Assembly: GCA_023262195.1 (NCBI GenBank)
Contig: JALRDM010000041.1
Coordinates: 1-8,350 of the forward strand
Reading direction: 5' to 3'
Length of the DNA: 8,350 nt
From: Salibacteraceae bacterium
Lineage (GTDB): Bacteria; Bacteroidota; Bacteroidia; Flavobacteriales_G; Salibacteraceae
The translations under genes and the position numbers were made by a program. Numbering within the stretch: position 1 is the first letter of the stretch; every line of letters begins with the position of its first letter. The notes beneath the pieces were generated by a model. It was given only the letters and a program-made list of their open reading frames with translations, had not been told where the DNA came from and searched no databases. Shown piece by piece: positions 1-5,309 of this stretch.

Positions 1-322
1 CTATAAATAAGATTGGTTTTGAAACCGACATCAGGTCTTTTCGCGAGGCTCTATCGATAATCTCTCGCACGTCCTTTACACCACTATTTATGGCACTCAA
101 GGAATAGAAAGGCCTATCCAATTCCTTAGCTATAATTTGAGCTAGCGTGGTTTTACCTACACCAGGAGGGCCCCAAAAAATGATGGATGGAATAGAGCCT
201 GCTTTGATAGCCAACTTGAGCGGCCCGTCTTTGCCTACAATCTGATCTTGACCAATGTATTCGGCTAATGATTCGGGGCGAAGTCTTTCAGCGAGTGGTG
301 TTTGTAAATCTGGATGCGCCAT
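1..322 (-). CDS. rarA: RarA/MgsA replication-associated recombination ATPase, N-terminal part (cut by window edge)
   Basis: This is the first 107 codons of a clamp-loader-like AAA+ ATPase of the RarA (MgsA, Mgs1/WRNIP1) family, which acts at stalled replication forks and gaps. The translation starts MAHPDLQTPLAERLRPESL, continues with the family motif EYIGQDQIVG (residues 21-30), and has the Walker A motif GPPGVGKTT at residues 51-59 with the nucleotide-binding lysine K57. It ends in KPILFI, the run-up to Walker B. The rest of the gene (family members are usually a little over 400 residues) lies beyond position 1. The start is the ATG at 322-320. It has no Shine-Dalgarno, but a TATGTTTG box ends six bases upstream. 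The lipoprotein gene ends 15 bases upstream on the same strand, so rarA may be read both from that operon and from its own promoter. RuvB and DnaX also carry related AAA domains, but the N-terminal motifs fit RarA best. Confidence 0.93.
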   Translation of the reverse strand, partial: MAHPDLQTPLAERLRPESLAEYIGQDQIVGKDGPLKLAIKAGSIPSIIFWGPPGVGKTTLAQIIAKELDRPFYSLSAINSGVKDVREIIDRASRKDLMSVSKPILFI

Positions 323-328
323 GCAAAG

Positions 329-336
329 CAAACATA
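329..336 (-). promoter_or_regulatory. Candidate -7 box for rarA (TATGTTTG)
   Basis: On the minus strand this reads TATGTTTG, an exact match to the Bacteroidota -7 consensus TAnnTTTG. It ends six bases before the rarA ATG and sits in the 15-base gap after the lipoprotein gene. A possible -33 TTTG lies at 352-355, but its 15-base spacer is shorter than usual. If active, the transcript would have almost no 5' leader. Confidence 0.4.
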
Positions 337-337
337 G

Positions 338-1042
338 CTAGTCTTCCAATCCAAACCGGGTTATCCTTAAAAATTGAGAAACTGCAAAAGACTGTTCTGG
401 GCTGCCATCAGAGCTTAAACCGAATCCAACGTAGTTTTCGCTTGCGTTACCTTGCATACTGAAGTGGTTTTCTTCAAGATCAAAGTTGGGGTTAAAACTC
501 ACGCCATTAATCGAGAATGCGGGCTTCTCATTTTCAAACCACAACTTCACTAGGCCATCCGTGTTATCATTCCCAAGGAGGGAACTTATATATGGAGCCA
601 GATTCAATTCCAACTCCAATTCTTTGTAATAAAGTACTATGAAAAACTGTGTACCATCTGTAGATCCGTACTCTGAATACGTAAACTCATAAGTAAGCTC
701 TTCCCATTCGCGATTACTGACTTCGCTGGCACTTATCGCTGATGTCATATCTAAGCTCAGCGCACACCCTTCTTCTGAAGGCACCAACTGTATCAAGGCT
801 TGTCCAGACCCATCATTCACCTCTGAGATGGCCAAGTTTCGTTCATCCACATTCGGATTACATCCCTCCACCGAGCGATTAACCTCCCATTGCTCAGATG
901 TCTTCATTACCCTTTGCATTTCGATAATCACTTGTGGCTGGGGATCTTCAGGATCTTCAGGAAACTCAAAAGACTCTTCCTTAGTGCATCCAAAGATTAA
1001 GAGCGCAATTACCACACTTACAAACCATCGATTACCCTTCAT
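338..1042 (-). CDS. Putative surface-exposed lipoprotein of unknown function
   Basis: I do not recognise this family. The 234-residue protein begins MKGNRWFVSVVIALLIFGC, a short basic N-terminus and hydrophobic stretch ending in a signal-peptidase II site, with the lipidated cysteine at C19. The residues after it are TKEES. This resembles the K-(D/E)2 lipoprotein export signal known from Capnocytophaga and other Bacteroidota, which directs lipoproteins to the outer face of the outer membrane. An acidic, proline-rich linker (about residues 21-37, with EDP twice) leads to a body of alternating hydrophobic and polar residues that looks beta-rich. Two mature cysteines (C61, C93) could form a disulfide. 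A TTG start nine codons upstream (1069) is open, but it would lie upstream of the TAAATTTG promoter box, so the ATG at 1042 is preferred. The gene lies 15 bases upstream of rarA on the same strand and is divergent from the PPTase gene. A ligand-binding or adhesive role is possible but only a guess. Confidence 0.8.
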   Translation of the reverse strand: MKGNRWFVSVVIALLIFGCTKEESFEFPEDPEDPQPQVIIEMQRVMKTSEQWEVNRSVEGCNPNVDERNLAISEVNDGSGQALIQLVPSEEGCALSLDMTSAISASEVSNREWEELTYEFTYSEYGSTDGTQFFIVLYYKELELELNLAPYISSLLGNDNTDGLVKLWFENEKPAFSINGVSFNPNFDLEENHFSMQGNASENYVGFGLSSDGSPEQSFAVSQFLRITRFGLED

Positions 1043-1047
1043 TCTAT

Positions 1048-1075
1048 CAAATTTATCAAACACAAACAACTACAA
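1048..1075 (-). promoter_or_regulatory. Candidate promoter of the lipoprotein-rarA operon
   Basis: On the minus strand a TTG (1075-1073) is followed after 17 bases by TAAATTTG (1055-1048), an exact -7 element. The layout matches the TTG-N17-23-TAnnTTTG pattern of Bacteroidota housekeeping promoters and is the cleanest full promoter in the window. The box ends five bases before the ATG at 1042, so transcription would start at or just before the start codon. This supports the ATG over the upstream TTG. Confidence 0.55.
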
Positions 1076-1122
1076 TGGTTATAATGAGAGTACGGTCGAA
1101 AAGACAAATTGTTTTCTCACAG

Positions 1123-1134
1123 ACCAAGTTTGGT
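1123..1134. repeat. Short inverted repeat in the PPTase promoter region
   Basis: ACCAA and TTGGT flank a GT spacer, giving five-base perfect arms. It lies six bases upstream of the TAGATTTG box, where an operator could sit. Arms this short arise easily by chance, so the regulatory reading is weak. Confidence 0.2.
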
Positions 1135-1140
1135 TAATGA

Positions 1141-1148
1141 TAGATTTG
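1141..1148 (+). promoter_or_regulatory. Candidate -7 box for the PPTase gene (TAGATTTG)
   Basis: This is an exact TAnnTTTG ending ten bases before the ATG at 1159, in the 116-base spacer to the divergent lipoprotein gene. I see no TTG at the usual 17-23 base spacing upstream; the nearest, at 1109-1111, is 29 bases away. The predicted leader is under about ten bases. Confidence 0.42.
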
Positions 1149-1158
1149 CGGCAGTTTT

Positions 1159-1857
1159 ATGAGTGTAAGCAACGAAATAAAGGTATACGCCACACAAGTT
1201 CTTGAGCCTTGGCCCAAAGCAACATTTGACGGTTTGATGGAATTAATTCCTCAAGAGCTTCAGGAGCTTGTACTCAAAGAAGAAGGCTGGGAAAACCAAC
1301 ATGGTAATTTGGCCAGAAAGCTCATGTTATGGTATGGCATGGAGCAAATGGGAGCCGATATGGATGACTTATTTGAGAGTGTCCAGTACACCGAGTCGGG
1401 TAAGCCATACATCGTTGAGGCTCCACATTTTAGCCTCGCCAACGATGGCGCAGTAGCAGTGTGCGCTATTAGCGAGATCAGCACTTTAGGTATTGATGTG
1501 GAACGTATGAAACCGCTCAACCTCGCCAACTATCGAGAGATGATGACCTACATGGAATGGAGAGAGATATACTCACATATGATTCCTTTAAAGAGATTTT
1601 ATGAATTCTGGACCATCAAGGAAAGTGTAATCAAAGCTGATGGAACCCAAGTGAATCCAGACATTAAGGAAATATATATACAGCCAGATAGTGCATTTTT
1701 TAACGCCAACGATTGGTACATTCATCCGATAGACTTCGAATATTATGGATATGTGGCTATTATGGTATGCTCTGATCCTCATGCAGACGTGGACGTTATT
1801 CAAGTTGATATCCCTACATTATTTGCAGACGGTGAGCTAGTTTCGGCAGCTAGATAA
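1159..1857 (+). CDS. Sfp-type 4'-phosphopantetheinyl transferase
   Basis: The 232-residue protein transfers the phosphopantetheine arm of coenzyme A to a serine of carrier proteins in the cytoplasm. The family core is clear: GIDVER at residues 111-116 supplies the magnesium ligands D113 and E115, and FWTIKESVIK at 150-159 carries K154, E155 and K159, matching K150, E151 and K155 of Bacillus subtilis Sfp. The length is normal for the Sfp group and twice that of AcpS. One deviation is visible: the usual SHS segment, whose His (Sfp H90) contacts the CoA 3'-phosphate, reads FSLANDG here (residues 91-97), with Asn95 in place of His. No polyketide or peptide synthetase genes are nearby, so it may serve the fatty-acid acyl carrier protein. 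The ATG is chosen because no Shine-Dalgarno exists and a TAGATTTG box lies just upstream. Its 3' end overlaps menA by eight bases, tail to tail. Confidence 0.9.
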   Translation: MSVSNEIKVYATQVLEPWPKATFDGLMELIPQELQELVLKEEGWENQHGNLARKLMLWYGMEQMGADMDDLFESVQYTESGKPYIVEAPHFSLANDGAVAVCAISEISTLGIDVERMKPLNLANYREMMTYMEWREIYSHMIPLKRFYEFWTIKESVIKADGTQVNPDIKEIYIQPDSAFFNANDWYIHPIDFEYYGYVAIMVCSDPHADVDVIQVDIPTLFADGELVSAAR

Positions 1858-2773
1858 TCGCACCCAGAATTAATAGTACAGACAGCACAAAGGTTCCTAT
1901 TGCCAAAGGCTTGAGGTATTGGTCATAGTCTTTTGCTTTTTGAACCGCATACACTTTCATGAGATTCAGAAGTAATATTGGATAGGCTAATACAAACAAC
2001 CAATTTGTAATGCTATCAAAATGGAACCAAGCATAAATGAGCATAGCATCTAAAGCCAGCGCTACAACAGTTACCTGATAGATTTTTGACCTCCGATACC
2101 CAAGCCTTACAGCCAAAGTTCTTTTTCCAGTTAGCGCATCTGTGTCTGCATCTCGCATGTTATTAATATTCAAAACACCTGCACTTAAACCTCCAATCGT
2201 AATTGCCGGAAGCATAACCCAAAAATTTAGTGAACCAACTTGGACAAAATAGCTGCCAACCACACCCAAAAAGCCAAAGAATACAACTACAGAAAGGTCG
2301 CCTAAACCCCTATATCCATAAGGATTCTTACCTGCGGTGTACTTAATGGATGCGCCAATTGCGGCACATCCTAGGACAAATAGAACCAACTTGGCCACAA
2401 TGGAAATGGGAGCCAACCACACCAACGTTGTGCCTGAGATTAAAGCAAGCACAGTACAAATTACAATGGCTTGGAACATTTGCTTTGGCAAGATTTTACC
2501 GGATTGAATAGCACGAGAGGGTCCAATTCGTGCATCATTATCAGTGCCGTGCTGAAAGTCTCCGTAGTCGTTGGCTAGATTGCTATTGATTTGAAGCAGT
2601 ATGGTCGTAAGCGCAGTGAATAAAAGAATCAGACCATCAAAGCTATATTGCGAATAAGCTATTGCGGTGCCAGTTAAAGTGGATGCCAAGGCCAAGGGTA
2701 AGGTACGAAGCCGCATCGCTCCAAGCCAATCTTTTAGGCTTGGTTTATGGTCATTATGTGTTTCTACATCCAT
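1850..2773 (-). CDS. menA: 1,4-dihydroxy-2-naphthoate polyprenyltransferase (MenA)
   Basis: This integral membrane UbiA-superfamily enzyme attaches the polyprenyl tail to dihydroxynaphthoate, giving demethylmenaquinone. The 307-residue length matches E. coli MenA (308). Both Asp-rich motifs are present: NDYGDFQHGTD at residues 68-78 (D69, D72, D78), followed by the typical RIGPSRAIQSGKI, and NNMRDADTD at 204-212 (D208, D212). The MenA-type segment PYGYRGLGD is at 151-159. Hydrophobic stretches between residues 26 and 307 suggest eight to nine transmembrane helices. The ATG at 2773 is preferred: it yields a normal cytoplasmic N-terminus before GAMRLRTLPLALAST, and a near-consensus promoter box lies five bases upstream. 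No other men genes are in the window. The gene is divergent from truA across only 26 bases and convergent with the PPTase gene, overlapping its end. It implies a menaquinone-based respiratory chain. Confidence 0.95.
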   Translation of the reverse strand: MDVETHNDHKPSLKDWLGAMRLRTLPLALASTLTGTAIAYSQYSFDGLILLFTALTTILLQINSNLANDYGDFQHGTDNDARIGPSRAIQSGKILPKQMFQAIVICTVLALISGTTLVWLAPISIVAKLVLFVLGCAAIGASIKYTAGKNPYGYRGLGDLSVVVFFGFLGVVGSYFVQVGSLNFWVMLPAITIGGLSAGVLNINNMRDADTDALTGKRTLAVRLGYRRSKIYQVTVVALALDAMLIYAWFHFDSITNWLFVLAYPILLLNLMKVYAVQKAKDYDQYLKPLAIGTFVLSVLLILGAII

Positions 2774-2778
2774 TGCCT

Positions 2779-2792
2779 AAAAGCTACATTTG
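2779..2792. promoter_or_regulatory. Overlapping divergent -7 boxes of menA and truA
   Basis: The sequence AAAAGCTACATTTG holds two back-to-back boxes sharing the central TA. On the plus strand, TACATTTG (2785-2792) is an exact TAnnTTTG ending seven bases before the truA ATG. On the minus strand, TAGCTTTT (2786-2779) has one mismatch (T for the last G) and ends five bases before the menA ATG. The whole intergenic region is 26 bases, so any -33 contacts must lie inside the opposite gene. I see no good -33 TTG for either direction. Confidence 0.42.
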
Positions 2793-2799
2793 CCGGCTT

Positions 2800-3555
2800 A
2801 TGAGCCAGCGTTACTTTGTTGAATTGTCTTATGATGGAACACCATTTCATGGTTGGCAAATACAGCAAAACGCCAAATCTATTCAGCAAACCCTTAATGA
2901 GGCGCTTTCCACCGTAATTAGGCATCAGATTTATGTGATTGGATGTGGCCGAACAGATACCGGAGTGCATGCAAAAAAGTTTATCGCACATTTTGATTGT
3001 CCCATTGTTTTAGACCAAGTCTTAGACATAATGTTTAAAGTCAATTGTGTGCTTCCTAAAGAAATTGCTTTACATCAGTTGCAGCAGAGTAAACCAGAAT
3101 TTCATGCTCGTTTCGATGCCACGAGTCGAGCATATGAATATTTCATTTCAAAGGTGAAAAATCCGTTTACTGTGATGCGAGCATACGAGTATCGCGAAAC
3201 GCTCGACATCGACTTGATGAACAAGGCCTGCGAAGCATTATTTGAATACAAGGACTTCACAAGCTTTGCGAAACTGCACGGTGACACCAAAACCAACTTG
3301 TGTGACATTCATAGGGCAGAATGGTCAACTTCAGGCAATATGATCATTTTTCATGTCGTTGCAAATCGCTTTTTGCGCAATATGGTAAGAGCAATGGTTG
3401 GCACCCTTATAGAGGTGGGCCGAAAGAAGATAACGGTAGATGAATTTCGCTCAATAATTGAATCGAAAGACCGATCAAAAGCTGGATACAGTGTCCCCGC
3501 CCATGGGTTGTATTTGGTGGACATTTCCTATCCCCCAGAAACTGGAATTGCATGA
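2800..3555 (+). CDS. truA: tRNA pseudouridine(38-40) synthase TruA
   Basis: The 251-residue enzyme isomerises uridines 38-40 in the tRNA anticodon arm to pseudouridine. The start MSQRYFVELSYDGTPFHGWQ is the canonical TruA opening, and GRTDTGVHA at residues 50-58 contains the catalytic D53 (D60 in E. coli). Later come FDATSRAYEY with its R-x-Y element, and ANRFLRNMVRAMVGTLIEVG, the family's C-terminal core. The reading frame stays open upstream to 2662, but that stretch is antisense to menA and has no TruA similarity. The ATG at 2800 gives the normal N-terminus and follows a TACATTTG box by seven bases. The gene's TGA overlaps the ATG of the next gene (ATGA, 3552-3555), so the two are probably co-transcribed and translationally coupled. 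Confidence 0.95.
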   Translation: MSQRYFVELSYDGTPFHGWQIQQNAKSIQQTLNEALSTVIRHQIYVIGCGRTDTGVHAKKFIAHFDCPIVLDQVLDIMFKVNCVLPKEIALHQLQQSKPEFHARFDATSRAYEYFISKVKNPFTVMRAYEYRETLDIDLMNKACEALFEYKDFTSFAKLHGDTKTNLCDIHRAEWSTSGNMIIFHVVANRFLRNMVRAMVGTLIEVGRKKITVDEFRSIIESKDRSKAGYSVPAHGLYLVDISYPPETGIA

Positions 3556-5309
3556 GTGAAAAAGAAAAGTCTGTTTCAGGCAATGCTTTCGACTTAAAAC
3601 TTCTACTCAGAATTTTAAGGTACTCAAAGCCTTATCGCGGGGTATTTTTTCTAGCTGCAATGTTGGTGCTTGTAGCCGCAGTATTGGCGCCACTTCGACC
3701 ATGGTTAATTCAATACACGCTTGACGAAACCATCATCATTGCTAGGCCAAATATGCTGAAGTTCATGACCATGATTATCATTGGTATGCTGGTACTGGAG
3801 GCGGTGGTTCAATTTGCTCAAACGTATTTCGCCAACTGGCTCGGACAATCCGTAATTCGGGACTTGCGGGTTGATGTATTTAGAAAGATTACAAACTTCC
3901 GATTGAAATATTTCGACCAAACCCCCATAGGAACACTCATCACAAGGGCGGTAAATGATCTTGAAACCATTGCAGATATATTCTCCGAAGGTATTCTCAT
4001 CATAATTGGTGAAATAATCAAGCTCATTGTTGTGATTATAGCCATGTTAATCATTGATTGGCGCCTAACCTTGATTTGCATCATTCCAATTCCAATTCTA
4101 CTCTGGGCAACCAATGTTTTCAAGAATTACATCAAACTCGCGTTTCAAGATGTACGGACAGAGGTATCCAAGCTCAATGCGTTTGTTCAGGAGCATATTA
4201 CGGGCATGTTTATCGTGCAAATCTTTAATCGGGAAAAGCAGGAACTCGATAAGTTTAAAACCATCAACGCTCGTCATCGAGATGCGCACTTACGCACCGT
4301 ATTTGCAAACTCCATATTCTTTCCAGTGGTGGAAGTGTTAAGTGCGATGTCTTTGGCTTTGCTAATATGGTGGGGCAGTAGACAAGTAATGGCGGGTCAG
4401 GTTCAATATGGTGACCTCGTTGCCTTCTTACTCTATATATACATGATTTTCAGACCAATTCGTCAATTGGCAGACCGATTCAATACGCTCCAAATGGGTA
4501 TGGTGGCCAGTGAGCGTGTATTTCGAGTATTGGATACTGAGGCCCAAATCAATGGCTCTGGTGCTAACTTAACGCCAAAAATCAATGGCAACATTTCTTT
4601 CGAGAATGTGTGGTTTGCTTACAATGATGAAGACTGGGTGCTACGTAATGTTTCATTTAAGGTTAATGCGGGTCAGCGAATTGCCATCGTAGGAGCCACA
4701 GGAGCCGGAAAATCAAGCATCATTAATTTATTAAGCCGATTTTACGAATACAACAAAGGGAGCATCGAAATTGATGGAACCAATTTAAGAGATTTTGATC
4801 CATCATACCTGTCAAGGCAGGTAGGCGTTGTACTTCAAGATGTATTTCTATTTTCTGACTCCATCATAAACAACATCACGCTTAATAACCCCAACATAGA
4901 TCGCGAGCGTGTAATTGAAGCTGCTAAAGCCATTGGTGCACATCAATTCATTGAACGATTGCCTGGCACATATGACTATGATGTGAAAGAGCGTGGTGGG
5001 GTACTCAGTGTTGGACAAAGACAGATGCTCGCTTTCATTCGGGCTTATATTTACAATCCCGCTGTGCTGGTATTGGATGAAGCCACTTCTTCTGTTGACA
5101 CTGAAACCGAAACCATGATTCAAGCAGCCATCGATAAAATCACTGCTGGCCGTACCTCTATCATTATTGCCCACCGTTTGGCTACCATCCAACATGCAGA
5201 TATCATTATGGTGATGGATCAAGGCCAAGTTGTGGAAACGGGCAATCATCAAGAGCTCTTACAACGAGATGGTGCCTATCGGAAACTGTATGATCTGCAG
5301 TTTGTATGA
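3552..5309 (+). CDS. ABC exporter half-transporter (fused membrane and ATPase domains, MsbA/MdlB-like)
   Basis: The 585-residue protein is a complete half-transporter that would work as a dimer in the cytoplasmic membrane. Six hydrophobic segments are visible at about residues 31-48, 69-90, 147-167, 171-190, 253-275 and 286-301. The ATPase domain starts near residue 350: Walker A GATGAGKSS at 381-389 (K387), Q-loop Q429, signature LSVGQ at 485-489, Walker B VLVLDE ending D509-E510, D-loop SSVD, and H-loop H541. All catalytic residues are intact. LSVGQ and the overall form resemble MdlB/YheH-type and MsbA-like exporters. The substrate cannot be told from sequence; lipids or drugs are common for this group. 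The start overlaps the truA stop (ATGA) and no separate promoter is seen, so expression probably depends on truA transcription. The stop codon directly abuts the convergent uvrA stop with no spacer. Confidence 0.9.
   Translation: MSEKEKSVSGNAFDLKLLLRILRYSKPYRGVFFLAAMLVLVAAVLAPLRPWLIQYTLDETIIIARPNMLKFMTMIIIGMLVLEAVVQFAQTYFANWLGQSVIRDLRVDVFRKITNFRLKYFDQTPIGTLITRAVNDLETIADIFSEGILIIIGEIIKLIVVIIAMLIIDWRLTLICIIPIPILLWATNVFKNYIKLAFQDVRTEVSKLNAFVQEHITGMFIVQIFNREKQELDKFKTINARHRDAHLRTVFANSIFFPVVEVLSAMSLALLIWWGSRQVMAGQVQYGDLVAFLLYIYMIFRPIRQLADRFNTLQMGMVASERVFRVLDTEAQINGSGANLTPKINGNISFENVWFAYNDEDWVLRNVSFKVNAGQRIAIVGATGAGKSSIINLLSRFYEYNKGSIEIDGTNLRDFDPSYLSRQVGVVLQDVFLFSDSIINNITLNNPNIDRERVIEAAKAIGAHQFIERLPGTYDYDVKERGGVLSVGQRQMLAFIRAYIYNPAVLVLDEATSSVDTETETMIQAAIDKITAGRTSIIIAHRLATIQHADIIMVMDQGQVVETGNHQELLQRDGAYRKLYDLQFV

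Noticed and set aside
1043..1069. TTG start at 1069 extending the lipoprotein by nine residues.
   Set aside because: It would place charged residues before the signal peptide and put the start upstream of the TAAATTTG box; the ATG at 1042 gives a standard lipoprotein signal.
1836..1853. Repeated AGCTAG motifs at the PPTase/menA convergent ends, considered as a terminator hairpin.
   Set aside because: Only four-base self-complementary CTAG arms can pair, with mismatches outside and no T-tract.
2638..2645. Exact minus-strand TAnnTTTG (TAGCTTTG) inside menA.
   Set aside because: It lies within the menA coding region with no downstream gene start nearby, so it is best read as background; this also shows that the motif alone is not proof of a promoter.
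2662..2799. N-terminal extension of truA using the open frame upstream of 2800.
   Set aside because: The 46 extra residues are antisense to the start of menA and resemble no TruA; the canonical TruA N-terminus begins at the ATG at 2800.
2874..2881. Exact minus-strand TAnnTTTG (TAGATTTG) inside truA, about 100 bases upstream of menA, considered as the main menA promoter.
   Set aside because: No TTG lies at a fitting -33 distance. It cannot be excluded as a second menA promoter, but I did not annotate it.
4848..5252. Long open frame on the minus strand within the ABC exporter ATPase domain.
   Set aside because: It is a shadow frame opposite conserved Walker, signature and H-loop motifs, and its translation has no recognisable features.
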